DNA from: Phaeovulum molybdatiresistens
GTDB lineage: Bacteria; Pseudomonadota; Alphaproteobacteria; Rhodobacterales; Rhodobacteraceae
DNA: 64,000 nt
Assembly (NCBI RefSeq): GCF_023544865.1
Contig: NZ_JAMJFX010000005.1
Span: 62,001 to 126,000, forward strand
Reading direction: 5' to 3'
Part shown: one piece after another, positions 1 to 9,531 of the stretch
Layout of the letters: the number at the start of each line of letters is the position of its first letter
How positions within the stretch are numbered: position 1 is the stretch's first letter
Made by a program: the position numbers and the translations under genes
The notes under the pieces: model-generated
What the model was told of the DNA's origin: nothing
What the model saw: only the letters and a program-made list of their open reading frames with translations
Database searches by the model: none

Positions 1-79
1 AACTTCCTTTACTGCAGGCATTCACAGCCCCCATGAAACAGATTTTGTCCGCCATCACCTTGATCTGCGTCAGGTTCGG

Positions 80-400
80 TCAGGGGCAATCCAGATCAAA
101 CCGCGCCTCGCCGGTATCGCCGGGCAAGGATGGCGAGCGGAACCGCCCGCCCGCCGGGCCCACCACACGACACCCCGAAACCTGTTCGGCGGCGCGGATC
201 ATCAGGGCGGGCACGGTATCACGACGGGCACGGGTCAGATAGCCGTGGCGGATGACCTCGGCCCGGTCGTCTTTCACGAAGACGGTGAAGCGATACCCTT
301 CAAGCACGACATCATGGCGCGCTGCGCCGAAAAACTGCGGCGCGGGCGAGGCGCAGGCGCCAAGCATCAGGGCAAGGATCAGGGGCAAAAGGCTACGCAT
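80..400 (-). CDS. small putative lipoprotein
   Basis: Predicted 106-residue exported lipoprotein of unknown function. The N-terminus is a short basic head, a hydrophobic stretch (LLPLILALML) and a lipobox LGAC with the cysteine at residue 16, so the mature protein is probably tethered to a membrane. The mature part has no domain I recognise; it holds two cysteines, one next to the C-terminus (DLDCP). The frame stays open upstream, but the ATG at 400 is chosen because it starts exactly at the signal peptide. It is divergent from the entericidin-like gene at 572. Lipoprotein call is confident; function unknown. Confidence 0.72.
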   Translation of the reverse strand: MRSLLPLILALMLGACASPAPQFFGAARHDVVLEGYRFTVFVKDDRAEVIRHGYLTRARRDTVPALMIRAAEQVSGCRVVGPAGGRFRSPSLPGDTGEARFDLDCP

Positions 401-571
401 TCGCGACCTTTGCCATGACAAGGTTAACAATGTGTTACGCCGGAGCCGCCACCCCGTCGCGCGAAACACCACGGGCACCGGAAGGCGGCCCCCCGCGCAG
501 CCACGCCCGGCGGGCTGGCCAGGCGGCGGCGGGCTTGCTAGGGTCGGCCAGACCCGAAGGATCGTTTTGCG

Positions 572-709
572 ATGAAAACCCTGCCAATTGCCCTGATCGC
601 CCTGCTGATGTTGAGCGCGTGTGAAACCGTGAAAGGTGCTGCGCGCGATATCGACACCGCCGGGCAGACGATCACCAGCGAAGCGCGCAAGGCCCAGGCG
701 GCCATGTAG
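572..709 (+). CDS. entericidin A/B family lipoprotein
   Basis: A 45-codon gene encoding a tiny lipoprotein. Residues 1-14 are a signal peptide ending in the lipobox LSAC (cysteine 17), followed by ETVKGAARDIDTAG, the typical entericidin pattern of Cys, then a short amphipathic helix with a conserved D-I...AG. Family members are small membrane-associated lipoproteins; E. coli EcnA/EcnB act as an antidote/toxin pair linked to stationary-phase lysis, while alphaproteobacterial ones are mostly uncharacterised. Only one copy is present here. It lies head-to-head with the lipoprotein at 80-400 and convergent with the DUF2235 gene. Confidence 0.8.
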   Translation: MKTLPIALIALLMLSACETVKGAARDIDTAGQTITSEARKAQAAM

Positions 710-747
710 CGCGCGCAATCGCCTGCGCGTGACGGCCCCGCCCCGTG

Positions 748-1974
748 TCAGGCGATGTCCTGTGCGGGCAGGGCCGATACCCGCAGATCGGATGATCCGC
801 CGGGGTCCGGCCCTTCAACCGCCTGTTCCCGGGCCAGACGCAGCAGTTCGGCCCGCCGGTCTTGCCGGGCGATCCATGGGCGCAGGATCATCCGCCAGTC
901 ACGTCGCCCGCCAATCGCGCTTTCATGGATACGCTCGCTTTGGTCGCGGCCCACCACGCGCGGGGCGCGCAGCAGGTAGAACTTGCCCCAACCGCGCCAA
1001 CTGCCGGCCGCGGGTGCAGCCGGATCGCAGGGAAAATCCGCGCGCCAGTCGGTCGGAAGCGCCAGGCCCAGCGCCTCGGCCCGTTCCAGCATCCAGACCA
1101 GCGGGATATTGGCCAGCGGCCGGGCCATCTCAAAGCCCGGAAGCTGGCCGCCGATATCGCCGTGGCAGCCCTTGAACCAGACCTGTTCGATGCGCGCGGC
1201 CCCGGTGGCGCCGCTGTCCCAGATCAGCGGTTCCAGAACGGATCGACTTTCGTCCAGCGCCAGTGCCTGATAGCCGTGATTGACCGACGGCCCCAGCCGA
1301 TGGTCATGAAAGCGATAGCGCGGTTCGTGCAGCACCCAAAGGAAGGGCAGCCGGTTCCCGATCGCCATGACCGTGTCGAAGGCGCCCACCATCTCGATGC
1401 GGGTGCCGTCATGACAGAACCGGCGACGAAAGATCCCGGCGACGGGGGGCGGCTCTTCCGCCTCATAATAGCGCCAGGCAAGGCGGATGTTGCGTTCGGT
1501 CGCGTCCTGATGGCGCAACAGGCCGACGCGGTCGATGATCCCCGCCAGTGATCGCGCCGCGAAGGCGCCGCGCGAATAGCCGATCAGAAAGATGCGGTCC
1601 CCCGGACGGTAGCGGCTGGCCAGCCAGCCATAGGCGCGCAAGATCTGGCGGTTGACGCCCCAGCCCAGCATCACATCCGACAGGTCACGCCATTCGCGCC
1701 ATTGCAGCCCCTTGCCGTAATAGACCGAAGCACGCGGGTTGGTCGCGCGCAGATAGTGATACAGGATGCCGATCGAGGTTTCTTCGCCCGCGCGCAGGCT
1801 GCCGCGGGTGCCATCCAGCAAGATCACATGGTCCTGCGCGCCGCGCACGGGGCGGGCGGGCGGGGCGGCATCGGGTTCCGGTGCGGCAGGGCCGCGCAAG
1901 AGCCCCCCCACGCGCGACCACAGCGCCCTGATCGCGCCGCCAAGCCGCAGCCGGTTTGCCCACTGCCCGCGCAT
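748..1974 (-). CDS. DUF2235 alpha/beta-hydrolase family protein
   Basis: About 408 residues. An early segment HVILLDGTRGSL and the later GYSRGAFAARSLAG (nucleophile-elbow G-x-S-x-G) are the hallmarks of DUF2235, an alpha/beta-hydrolase fold that includes type VI secretion Tle1 phospholipases and many uncharacterised proteins. The sequence GAFDTV follows further on, as usual for the family. No secretion partner (VgrG, PAAR or immunity gene) is adjacent, so a house-keeping hydrolase is likelier than a T6SS effector. The frame is open to 2037, but ATG 1974 has a purine-rich AGGGGC a few bases upstream and the further start has none. It lies downstream of and co-directional with ornithine decarboxylase. 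Confidence 0.75.
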   Translation of the reverse strand: MRGQWANRLRLGGAIRALWSRVGGLLRGPAAPEPDAAPPARPVRGAQDHVILLDGTRGSLRAGEETSIGILYHYLRATNPRASVYYGKGLQWREWRDLSDVMLGWGVNRQILRAYGWLASRYRPGDRIFLIGYSRGAFAARSLAGIIDRVGLLRHQDATERNIRLAWRYYEAEEPPPVAGIFRRRFCHDGTRIEMVGAFDTVMAIGNRLPFLWVLHEPRYRFHDHRLGPSVNHGYQALALDESRSVLEPLIWDSGATGAARIEQVWFKGCHGDIGGQLPGFEMARPLANIPLVWMLERAEALGLALPTDWRADFPCDPAAPAAGSWRGWGKFYLLRAPRVVGRDQSERIHESAIGGRRDWRMILRPWIARQDRRAELLRLAREQAVEGPDPGGSSDLRVSALPAQDIA

Positions 1975-2055
1975 TCTGCCCCTATCCCACGAACGAAGCC
2001 TTGCCCAAAGTATAGGGCAAGGTTCTGAACGGGTCATTGACGAAAGGGCGCGCGA

Positions 2056-3201
2056 TCAGCCCTGCAGCGCCAGGGCCGTGACGATTTCCAGCGCGCCAAA
2101 GCCGTTGAAGCGCGTGTTGGTCGCCGCGGAATAGGCCCCCATCCCCAGGAAGGCGACGAAATCGCCCTCGGCCATGTCGGCGGGCAGCGCCAGATGGCCG
2201 GGCAGCCGGTCCACCGAATCGCAGGTTGGGCCAAAGACCACGCGATCGACCGGCGCACCGGTGCGGCGCTGGCCGTCGGGGGAATAGACCTCGATCCGGT
2301 CGATCGTGCCGACCAGGGGCATCTCGGCCAGACCGCCATAGATGCCATCGTTCAGGAACACATGTTCGCCATCGCGCAGCGATTTCACGCGGGTGATATG
2401 GGTGAAGGCATCGCCCACCAGGCCGCGCCCCGGTTCACAGACCAGGGCGGGCCGCGCATCGCCAAAGGCTTCGGTGGCAACGCGGTCGATCAGGGCAAAG
2501 ATGTCCTCAAGCACCGGGGCGCGGCCCTTGGTGCGATGGTTGGGGAAGCCCCCGCCCACGTTCAGCCGCGCGACCGCAACGCCCGCGGCGGCGCTGATGC
2601 TGGCAGCGGTGCGGATATAGGCGTCCCAGGCCATCGGATCGGTGCATTGCGTGCCCGGATGGAAGGTCAGCGAGGGGATAAAGCCCGCATCGGCCACCCG
2701 GCGCAGCAATTGCGCGGCCAGTTCAGCGGTCGCGCCGAACTTGGCGCCAAAGTTATAGGCCGCGCCAGCAACCGGCAGCTTGAACCGCACCGCGATCTCA
2801 ACCCCATCGGCCGGGACCATCGCAATCAGCTTGTCCAGCTCGGAGGCCGAATCGACCGACCACACCTTCACCCCCGCAGCCACGGCATGGGCGATTTCAT
2901 CGCGCCCGCGCACGGGGTTGTGGTAATGCAGCGCCGCCCCGGGCGCCAGGCGGCGGATCAGGTCGATCTCGTAGGGCGAGGCCACATCGAAACCCCGCAC
3001 ACCTGCGGCCAAAAGGTTCTCGATCACGATCTCGTCGGGGTTCGATTTGACCGCATAGGTCACAAGCCCCGGAAAACCGCGCAGAAACCGCCGCGCGGTC
3101 GCCTGCAACACGGTCGGCGCGAACACCAGCACCGGATGATCGGGCTTTTTGATGCGGATGATTTCGGACGGATTGGTCCAGATAGTCTTCGACAGTCCCA
3201 T
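2056..3201 (-). CDS. ornithine/lysine decarboxylase, fold type III PLP enzyme
   Basis: A 381-residue PLP enzyme of the eukaryotic-type ornithine decarboxylase group, which decarboxylates ornithine (or lysine/other basic amino acids) for putrescine and polyamine synthesis. Visible motifs: TYAVKSNP with the PLP-binding lysine near residue 51, the glycine-rich GGGFP phosphate loop, CEPGRGLV, and GPTCDSVD whose cysteine contributes to the second active site of the dimer. A C-terminal YSAATNTRFNGF segment completes the site. Length matches the short bacterial class. It is divergent from an Lrp-family gene at 3425, with an imperfect palindrome between them, suggesting control by that regulator. Ornithine versus lysine preference cannot be told from sequence. 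Confidence 0.9.
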   Translation of the reverse strand: MGLSKTIWTNPSEIIRIKKPDHPVLVFAPTVLQATARRFLRGFPGLVTYAVKSNPDEIVIENLLAAGVRGFDVASPYEIDLIRRLAPGAALHYHNPVRGRDEIAHAVAAGVKVWSVDSASELDKLIAMVPADGVEIAVRFKLPVAGAAYNFGAKFGATAELAAQLLRRVADAGFIPSLTFHPGTQCTDPMAWDAYIRTAASISAAAGVAVARLNVGGGFPNHRTKGRAPVLEDIFALIDRVATEAFGDARPALVCEPGRGLVGDAFTHITRVKSLRDGEHVFLNDGIYGGLAEMPLVGTIDRIEVYSPDGQRRTGAPVDRVVFGPTCDSVDRLPGHLALPADMAEGDFVAFLGMGAYSAATNTRFNGFGALEIVTALALQG

Positions 3202-3375
3202 CGGCTTTCCCTCGCCAACAGAACGCAGCCACCTCTTGCCCCGGCTTGACGGGTCGGGAGACGCTTACGCGTTTCAACCAACCAGGCCAGGTGCGTATGA
3301 GCCGCCCTTTTCCTGAAAACTCTGGCCGGGCATATGGTGTGAATTCTCTGCAATCGAAAGACTAGATTTGCCAGA

Positions 3376-3397
3376 TTTCTTCGTTAGAACGACGAAA
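3376..3397. promoter_or_regulatory. candidate Lrp-family operator between decarboxylase and regulator genes
   Basis: An imperfect 10-bp inverted repeat, TTTCTTCGTT-AG-AACGACGAAA, with 9 of 10 arm positions paired. It lies in the 223-bp divergent region between the decarboxylase start (3201) and the Lrp-family start (3425). Lrp-type regulators usually bind such AT-richer palindromes near their own promoters. Its position supports the downstream start of the regulator, because an upstream start at 3368 would put the site inside the coding region. Confidence 0.4.
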
Positions 3398-3424
3398 CTG
3401 CCGTCAATGTGGAAGAGTGGCGAA

Positions 3425-3856
3425 ATGGACGATCTGGACCGGGGCATATTGGGCCTTCTGGGGGGCGATGCCCGCATGTCGGTGGCAACGCTGGCGCGGC
3501 GCCTGAAGGTGGCGCGATCAACGATACAGGCCCGGCTGGAGCGGCTGGAGACCAGCGGCATCATCGCCGGCTACACGGTCAAGCTGGGCGAGGCCGCGCG
3601 CCAGGGCCGCATCCGCGCGACGGTTCTTCTGACGATCGAACCGAAATCGCAGGCGGCGATCCTGACCCGGCTGAAGACGATCGCCGAGGTGGAAAAGATC
3701 CATACCACCTCGGGCCGGGTCGATCTGCTGCTGCAGCTGGCGGCGAATTCGACCGCGCAGCTGGATGCGGTGCTGGACCAGATCGGCGAGCTGACCGGGG
3801 TGAAATCGTCGGAAAGCCTGATCCATCTGTCGACCAAGCTGGATCGCGCCAGTTGA
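3425..3856 (+). CDS. Lrp/AsnC family transcriptional regulator
   Basis: A 143-residue regulator with an N-terminal winged helix-turn-helix (MDDLDRGILGLL... RLKVARSTIQARLERLE, residues 1-45) and a C-terminal RAM ligand-binding domain (residues about 60-140). Such proteins sense amino acids and control nearby metabolic genes. Divergence from the decarboxylase at 2056-3201 suggests a response to a basic amino acid or polyamine. The start at 3425 is chosen over in-frame ATGs at 3368 and 3407 because it begins at the conserved 'DxxDRxIL' head and leaves the palindrome at 3376 outside the gene. Confidence 0.9.
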   Translation: MDDLDRGILGLLGGDARMSVATLARRLKVARSTIQARLERLETSGIIAGYTVKLGEAARQGRIRATVLLTIEPKSQAAILTRLKTIAEVEKIHTTSGRVDLLLQLAANSTAQLDAVLDQIGELTGVKSSESLIHLSTKLDRAS

Positions 3857-3863
3857 CGGGGTT

Positions 3864-3880
3864 GGGGGGCGCTGCCCCCC
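3864..3880. terminator. GC-rich hairpin after the Lrp-family gene
   Basis: A perfect 7-bp G/C stem (GGGGGGC-GCT-GCCCCCC) 8 bp beyond the stop. No U-tract follows, so intrinsic termination is uncertain; it may only stabilise the mRNA end. Confidence 0.35.
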
Positions 3881-3902
3881 TCGGGCTTCGCCCTCACCCC
3901 CC

Positions 3903-3925
3903 GGGATATTTGGGCAAAGCCGAAG
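3903..3925 (+). repeat. Rhodobacteraceae-type intergenic motif, copy 1
   Basis: The segment reads GGGATATTTGGGCAAAGCCG then AAG. A close relative is at 7080-7103, also just after a gene stop and on the same strand. I recall such 'GTATTTGGGCCAAGAAGAAG' strings as common in intergenic DNA of this family; the role is unknown. Confidence 0.45.
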
Positions 3926-3988
3926 GGAAGGCTTTTCCTTGCGGGGGCCGGGCGGTAAAGAGCGCACAAGCCGAAAAGGATGCAGCCG

Positions 3989-6900
3989 ATGACGATGGAA
4001 AAGACCTTCAACGCCGCTGAAGCCGAAGCGCGGATCGCCGCCGCCTGGGAGGCGCGCCATTGTTTCGCGGCGGGCGCCAATGCCAGCCGGGACGAGACGT
4101 TCTGCATCATGATCCCGCCGCCGAACGTGACCGGCAGCCTGCACATGGGGCATGCCTTCAACAACACGCTGCAGGACATTCTGGTGCGCTGGCACAGGAT
4201 GCGCGGGTTTGACACCCTGTGGCAGCCCGGCCAGGACCATGCGGGCATCGCCACGCAGATGGTGGTGGAACGCGAACTGGCCAAGGCGGGCCTGCCCGGG
4301 CGGCGCGAGATGGGGCGCGAGGCATTTCTGGACAAGGTCTGGGAATGGAAGGAGCAATCGGGCGGCACGATCATCAGCCAGCTGAAGCGGCTGGGCGCGT
4401 CGTGCGATTGGTCGCGCAACGCCTTCACGATGGATGAACATTTCCAGCAGGCGGTGATCAAGGTCTTTGTCGACCTGTATAACAAAGGCCTGATCTATCG
4501 CGGCAAGCGGCTGGTGAACTGGGACCCCCATTTCGAGACCGCGATTTCCGACCTTGAGGTCGAGAATATCGAGGTCGCGGGCCACATGTGGCATTTCAAA
4601 TACCCGCTGGCCGGGGGCGAGACCTATGAATATGTGGAACGCGACGCCGACGGCAAGGTGACGCTGCGCGAGGTCCGCGACTACATCAGCATCGCCACGA
4701 CCCGCCCTGAAACCATGCTGGGCGATGGCGCGGTGGCGGTGCATCCGTCGGACAAGCGCTATGCGGCGATCGTGGGCAAGCTGTGCGAAATTCCGGTGGG
4801 CCCCAAGGAACACCGCCGCCTGATCCCGATCATCACCGACGAATATCCCGATCCGAATTTCGGCTCGGGCGCGGTCAAGATCACCGGGGCGCATGACTTC
4901 GACGACTATGGCGTGGCCACGCGCAACAACATCCCGCTTTATGCGCTGATGGACACCAAGGGCCGGATGCGCGCTGACGGCCTGCCCTATGCCGAGGCCG
5001 CCGAGATCGCGGGCCGCATCGCGCGCGGCGAGGAAGAGGTGGGCGACGTCAGCAGCGTCAACCTTGTGCCCGAAGAACTGCGCGGCCTTGACCGGTTCGA
5101 GGCGCGCAAGCGCGTGGTCGAGGCGATCACCGCCGAAGGTCTGGCCGTGATGATCCCCGATGGCGAGGGCAACATGGTGCCCTACGTCGAGGCGAAGAAG
5201 ATCATGCAGCCCTTCGGCGACCGGTCCAAGGTGGTGATCGAGCCGATGCTGACCGACCAATGGTTCGTCGACACCGCGAAAATCGTGCAGCCCGCGATCG
5301 ACGCCGTGCGCGAGGGCCGCACCACGATCCTGCCGGAACGCGACGCCAAGGTCTATTTCCATTGGCTGGAAAACATCGAGCCCTGGTGCATCAGCCGCCA
5401 GCTGTGGTGGGGCCATCAGATCCCGGTGTGGTATGGCCTGGACCTCTGGACCGAAGGGTTCCGCGATGACGAGGGCGACAGCGCGCTGGACGAGGTGGAA
5501 CTCTTCCGCCTACTGAACGAGGGCGGGCTGGTCCATGCCGGGGCGCGCCACCATTGCGCGGCCGATCTGGCCGGCGTGACCGAGGCGTTCCGCGACGACA
5601 TCGCGGGCCTGCCGGCACCGCTGAACCATGCCCGCATCGTCGAGGTTGCCGACCGTGCCGCGGCGCTGGACCTGCTGGCGAAAAGCCTGGCCGACTACAA
5701 CCTTAGCCAGGATCCGACGCATCTGGTCTATCCGGTGTGGCGCGATCCGGACGTGCTGGACACCTGGTTCTCCTCGGGCCTTTGGCCGATCGGGACGCTG
5801 GGCTGGCCGGAAACCACGCCCGAACTGCAGAAATACTTCCCCACCGATGTGCTGATCACCGGGTTCGACATCATCTTCTTCTGGGTCGCCCGGATGATGA
5901 TGATGCAGCTGGCGGTGGTCGATCAGGTGCCGTTCCACACCGTCTATGTCCACGCCCTTGTCCGCGACGAGAAGGGCAAGAAGATGTCCAAATCGCTTGG
6001 CAACGTGCTGGACCCGCTGGAGCTGATCGACGAATTCGGCGCGGATGCGGTGCGCTTTACCCTGACCGCGATGGCGGCGATGGGGCGCGACCTGAAACTG
6101 TCGACCGCGCGGATCGCGGGCTATCGCAACTTTGGCACCAAGGTCTGGAACGCCACCCGCTTTGCCGAAATGAATGGCGTCTTTGACGGCCCCGCGTCGG
6201 GCCGGCCCGAGGCAAGCCATACCGTGAACCGCTGGATCATCGGTGAAACCGCCCGCGTGCGCGAGGCAGTGGATGAGGCGCTGGCCAACTACCGCTTCAA
6301 CGATGCGGCCAATGCGCTTTATGCCTTTGTCTGGGGCAAGGTCTGCGACTGGTATGTGGAATTCGCCAAGCCCCTGTTCGACGGCGATCATGCCGCCGAA
6401 ACGCGGGCGACGATGCGCTGGGTGCTGGACCAGTGCTACATCCTGCTGCACCCGATCATGCCCTTCGTCACCGAAGAGCTGTGGGCGCTGACCGGGGACC
6501 GCGCAAAGATGCTGGTTCATGCCGACTGGCCGACCTACGGGGCCGAGCTGATCGACGCCGAAGCCGACCGCGAGATGAACTGGGTGATCGGCCTGATCGA
6601 GGATATCCGGTCAAGCCGCACGCAGATGGGGGTTCCGGTGGGCCTGAAGCTGCCGATGGTGCTGGCCGAGGCGGATGCGGCCGCGCGCGCGGCGCTAGCG
6701 CGCAACCAGGCGCTGATCTTCCGGCTGGCCCGAATCGATAGCCTGACCGAAGCCGCCGTGCCGAAGGGCGCGATTTCCATCGCCGCGCCGGGGGCGGTCT
6801 TTGCCCTGCCGCTGGAAGGCGTGATCGACGTGGCCGCCGAAAAGGCGCGGCTGGAAAAGGCGTTGGCCAAGCTGGAGAAGGATCTGGGCGGGCTGCGCGG

Positions 6901-7036
6901 GCGCTTGTCGAACCCCAAGTTCGTGGAAAGCGCCGCCGAGGATGTGGTCGAGGAAACCCGCGAAAAGCTGGCCCAGGGCGAGGAAGAGGCCGCCAAGATC
7001 GCGGCGGCCGTGCGCCGTCTGGCCGATCTGGGCTGA
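3989..7036 (+). CDS. valS: valyl-tRNA synthetase
   Basis: A class I aminoacyl-tRNA synthetase of about 1,015 residues that charges tRNA-Val and edits mischarged threonine. Motifs: the HIGH box as HMGH in [18 protein letters not shown] (near residue 45), the editing-domain segment [10 protein letters not shown], the KMSKS box in [10 protein letters not shown], and a C-terminal coiled coil rich in Ala, Lys and Glu that is diagnostic for ValRS. The start at 3989 is favoured over 3980 because an AAAAGGA ribosome site sits 8 bases before it. In several alphaproteobacteria valS lies next to popZ and tolC; here those genes are about 6 kb away. Confidence 0.97.
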   Translation: MTMEKTFNAAEAEARIAAAWEARHCFAAGANASRDETFCIMIPPPNVTGSLHMGHAFNNTLQDILVRWHRMRGFDTLWQPGQDHAGIATQMVVERELAKAGLPGRREMGREAFLDKVWEWKEQSGGTIISQLKRLGASCDWSRNAFTMDEHFQQAVIKVFVDLYNKGLIYRGKRLVNWDPHFETAISDLEVENIEVAGHMWHFKYPLAGGETYEYVERDADGKVTLREVRDYISIATTRPETMLGDGAVAVHPSDKRYAAIVGKLCEIPVGPKEHRRLIPIITDEYPDPNFGSGAVKITGAHDFDDYGVATRNNIPLYALMDTKGRMRADGLPYAEAAEIAGRIARGEEEVGDVSSVNLVPEELRGLDRFEARKRVVEAITAEGLAVMIPDGEGNMVPYVEAKKIMQPFGDRSKVVIEPMLTDQWFVDTAKIVQPAIDAVREGRTTILPERDAKVYFHWLENIEPWCISRQLWWGHQIPVWYGLDLWTEGFRDDEGDSALDEVELFRLLNEGGLVHAGARHHCAADLAGVTEAFRDDIAGLPAPLNHARIVEVADRAAALDLLAKSLADYNLSQDPTHLVYPVWRDPDVLDTWFSSGLWPIGTLGWPETTPELQKYFPTDVLITGFDIIFFWVARMMMMQLAVVDQVPFHTVYVHALVRDEKGKKMSKSLGNVLDPLELIDEFGADAVRFTLTAMAAMGRDLKLSTARIAGYRNFGTKVWNATRFAEMNGVFDGPASGRPEASHTVNRWIIGETARVREAVDEALANYRFNDAANALYAFVWGKVCDWYVEFAKPLFDGDHAAETRATMRWVLDQCYILLHPIMPFVTEELWALTGDRAKMLVHADWPTYGAELIDAEADREMNWVIGLIEDIRSSRTQMGVPVGLKLPMVLAEADAAARAALARNQALIFRLARIDSLTEAAVPKGAISIAAPGAVFALPLEGVIDVAAEKARLEKALAKLEKDLGGLRGRLSNPKFVESAAEDVVEETREKLAQGEEEAAKIAAAVRRLADLG

Positions 7037-7079
7037 CCCCCGACCGGGGGCTTTCGCGGCAGTTGCGGAAGCCTCCGGC

Positions 7080-7103
7080 GGGAGTATTTGGGCCAAGAAG
7101 AAG
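7080..7103 (+). repeat. Rhodobacteraceae-type intergenic motif, copy 2
   Basis: GGGAGTATTTGGGCCAAGAA then GAAG, between valS and the aminotransferase gene. It is similar to 3903-3925 in sequence, orientation and position after a stop codon. Confidence 0.45.
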
Positions 7104-7154
7104 CCATGTTCGCGCAGGCTTGCGGGGCGGCGGGAATGGGCTTAGCAACGAGGT

Positions 7155-8261
7155 ATGACCGGACCTCGCTATACCCCGCTGATCGACAGCCTGCCCGCCT
7201 CGGTGCCCTTCGTGGGGCCGGAGACGCAAGAACGCGCGCGTGGCCGCCCCTTTGCGGCGCGGCTTGGGGCGAATGAAAACGGCTTTGGCCCGTCACCCCG
7301 TGCGATCGAGGCGATGGCGCGCGCCGCATCCGAGGCCTGGATGTATGGCGATCCGGAAAACCATGATCTGCGCGCCGCGCTGGCCGCGCATCATGGCTGC
7401 CGCCCCGAGAATATTGTGGTGGGCGAGGGGATCGACGGGCTTCTGGGCTATCTGGTGCGGCTGGTCGTGGGGCCGGGCGATCCGGTGGTGACCTCGGATG
7501 GGGCCTATCCCACGTTCAACTATCATGTCACGGGCTTTGGCGGGGTGCTGCACAAGGTTCCCTACAAGGGCGATCACGAAGACCCCGCGGCGCTTTTGGC
7601 GCTGGCCGCGGCGACCCGTGCCAAGCTGATGTACATCGCCAATCCCGACAATCCGATGGGTTCACACCACCCGGGCACAGTGATCGCCGACATGGTCACG
7701 CGGGTGCCGGATGGCACGCTGATGGTGCTGGATGAGGCCTATGTGGACCTGGCCCCCGAAGGCACCGCCCCCGAGATCGATCCCGAAGATCCGCGCGTGA
7801 TCCGGATGCGGACCTTTTCCAAGGGCTATGGCATGGCCGGCGCACGGGTGGGCTATGCCATTGGCGCAGCACCCCTGATCACCGCCTTCAACAAGATCCG
7901 CAACCATTTCGGCATGTGCCGGATCAGCCAGGCAGGCGCGCTGGCCGCGCTGGAGGATCAGGACTGGCTGGCGGCGATTCGCGCCAAGGTCGCGGCGTCG
8001 CGCGCGCGGCTTGGCCAGATCGCTGCCGAAAACGGGCTGACCGCCCTGCCCTCGGCCACGAACTTCGTCACCATTGACTGTGGCCGCGATGGCGCCTTTG
8101 CCCGAGCCGTATTGGCCGGGCTGATCGAGAACGACATTTTCGCGCGCATGCCCTTTGTCGCGCCGCAAGACCGCTGTATCCGCGTGTCCTGCGGCCCCGA
8201 GGCGGCGATGGCGGCCTTTGCCCGCGCCCTGCCCCGGGCGATTGCAGCGGCGGGGGGCTGA
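7155..8261 (+). CDS. histidinol-phosphate aminotransferase-like PLP aminotransferase
   Basis: A 368-residue fold type I aminotransferase. The N-terminal LGANENGFGPSP, the VLDEAYVDLAP aspartate/tyrosine segment, and TFSKGYGMAGARVGYAIG with the PLP-linked lysine in S-K-G are characteristic of the HisC branch. HisC converts imidazole-acetol phosphate and glutamate to histidinol phosphate; paralogues act on aromatic or other amino acids. No other his genes are nearby, so this may be a HisC paralogue rather than the pathway enzyme. It is convergent with the class V aminotransferase at 8267, five bases away. Confidence 0.85.
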   Translation: MTGPRYTPLIDSLPASVPFVGPETQERARGRPFAARLGANENGFGPSPRAIEAMARAASEAWMYGDPENHDLRAALAAHHGCRPENIVVGEGIDGLLGYLVRLVVGPGDPVVTSDGAYPTFNYHVTGFGGVLHKVPYKGDHEDPAALLALAAATRAKLMYIANPDNPMGSHHPGTVIADMVTRVPDGTLMVLDEAYVDLAPEGTAPEIDPEDPRVIRMRTFSKGYGMAGARVGYAIGAAPLITAFNKIRNHFGMCRISQAGALAALEDQDWLAAIRAKVAASRARLGQIAAENGLTALPSATNFVTIDCGRDGAFARAVLAGLIENDIFARMPFVAPQDRCIRVSCGPEAAMAAFARALPRAIAAAGG

Positions 8262-8266
8262 GGCGC

Positions 8267-9466
8267 TCAGCCGCCTGCGATCACCTGTGCCGCGGCGGCG
8301 ATCCCCCCGCTTTGGAAGGGGAGGTCCAGCGCGGCCATCCCGGCCTCCATCACCGACAGGGCGCCCAGCGTCATATGGGCGTTGACGTGGCCCATATGCG
8401 CCACGCGCAGGAAATCATCATAAGCCGGGCTGCCCGGATCGGCCATGCCCAGACCGATGCCCAGCGTCACACCCGCCTGCGTTTCGCACCAGCGGCGCAG
8501 ACGGCCGGCGCCGCCCGCGCCGATCCTCGCCGCGGTCACCGAATGGCCGCGATGCGCCGGATCGGCCACGTTCAACGCGATGTCGCCGCCCGGCCCCCAG
8601 GCGTCAAATGCGGCCCAGACGGCGCGCGCAAGCGTGGCATGGCGGGACCAGGTCTGGTGCAACCCCTCTTCGTCCAGAATCATCCCCAGCGCCTCGGCCA
8701 GGCCGAACAGGTGATGCGTGGGCGCGGTGCCGCCGAAATGCTGATAGAACTGCTCGGCAAAGGCGCGCGGGCGCCAGTTCCAGTAAGGCGTTGCCAGATC
8801 GGCCGTGCGCCCCGCCTCGGCCGCGCGGTCGGAAAACCACACAAAGCCCAGCCCCGGCGGCACCATCAGCCCCTTCTGGCTGGCCGCGACCATCACATCG
8901 ACGCCCCAATCGTCCATGCGGAATTCGTCGCACCCCAGCGAGGCGATGCAATCCACCGCAAGAAGCGCGGGGTGCCCTGCCGCATCGATCGCCGCCCGGA
9001 TCGCGGGAATGTCGTTCTTGACCGAGCTGGAGGTATCCACATGGGTCACCAGCACCGCCTTGATCCGATGATCGCGGTCAGCGCGCAGCGCCGCTTCCAC
9101 CCGGGACGGATCGGCGGGCGTGGATTTGCCGCAATCGATCAGATCGACCTCGACCCCCATCGCGCGGGCATGGTCCGCCCAGCCAATGCCAAAGCGCCCC
9201 GTGGCCAGAACCAGGGCCCGATCCCCGCGCGAGAACATGTTGGCATTCGCCGCCTCCCACGCGCCGTGACCATTGGCGATGTAGATCGCCACATGCCCCG
9301 AGGTCAGCGCCACCCGGCGCAGATCGGGAAAGATGCGCGCGACCGTGTCGATCAATTCGCCCTCATAGATATTGGGCGCGGCGCGATGCATCGCCGACAG
9401 CACCCGGTCGGGCATGGTCGAGGGGCCGGGAATGGCCAGATAGGGGCGGCCCTGCGACAGGGTCAT
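8267..9466 (-). CDS. class V aminotransferase, serine/alanine-glyoxylate type
   Basis: A 399-residue PLP enzyme of the alanine-glyoxylate/serine-glyoxylate aminotransferase family, which feeds glyoxylate to glycine conversion and, in serine-cycle organisms, hydroxypyruvate formation. Motifs: the N-terminal YLAIPGPSTMPDRVL, the substrate region HVDTSSSVKNDI, and MVAASQKGLMVPPGLGF containing the catalytic lysine (SQKG). The start at 9466 is chosen because AGGAGA lies 7 bases upstream, although the frame remains open to 9523. Substrate preference between serine and alanine cannot be fixed here; no other serine-cycle gene is in the window. Confidence 0.87.
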   Translation of the reverse strand: MTLSQGRPYLAIPGPSTMPDRVLSAMHRAAPNIYEGELIDTVARIFPDLRRVALTSGHVAIYIANGHGAWEAANANMFSRGDRALVLATGRFGIGWADHARAMGVEVDLIDCGKSTPADPSRVEAALRADRDHRIKAVLVTHVDTSSSVKNDIPAIRAAIDAAGHPALLAVDCIASLGCDEFRMDDWGVDVMVAASQKGLMVPPGLGFVWFSDRAAEAGRTADLATPYWNWRPRAFAEQFYQHFGGTAPTHHLFGLAEALGMILDEEGLHQTWSRHATLARAVWAAFDAWGPGGDIALNVADPAHRGHSVTAARIGAGGAGRLRRWCETQAGVTLGIGLGMADPGSPAYDDFLRVAHMGHVNAHMTLGALSVMEAGMAALDLPFQSGGIAAAAQVIAGG

Positions 9467-9531
9467 GGCGGTTTCTCCTGCAGTGATAGCGCAATCGGTA
9501 CGCCCGCGGGGCGGCGCGGTCAATCGTGCCG

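Noticed and set aside
33..242. Signal-peptide-like small frame at the left edge
   Set aside because: After a few hydrophobic residues it becomes Arg/Pro-rich sequence antisense to the lipoprotein gene; no ribosome site.
748..1974. Type VI secretion phospholipase effector
   Set aside because: DUF2235 alone is not enough; no VgrG, PAAR, adaptor or immunity gene is adjacent.
3518..5416. 632-codon open frame on the minus strand across the Lrp gene and valS
   Set aside because: It is antisense to two clear genes; its protein is rich in His/Arg/Gln with no domain, typical of GC-rich antisense shadows.
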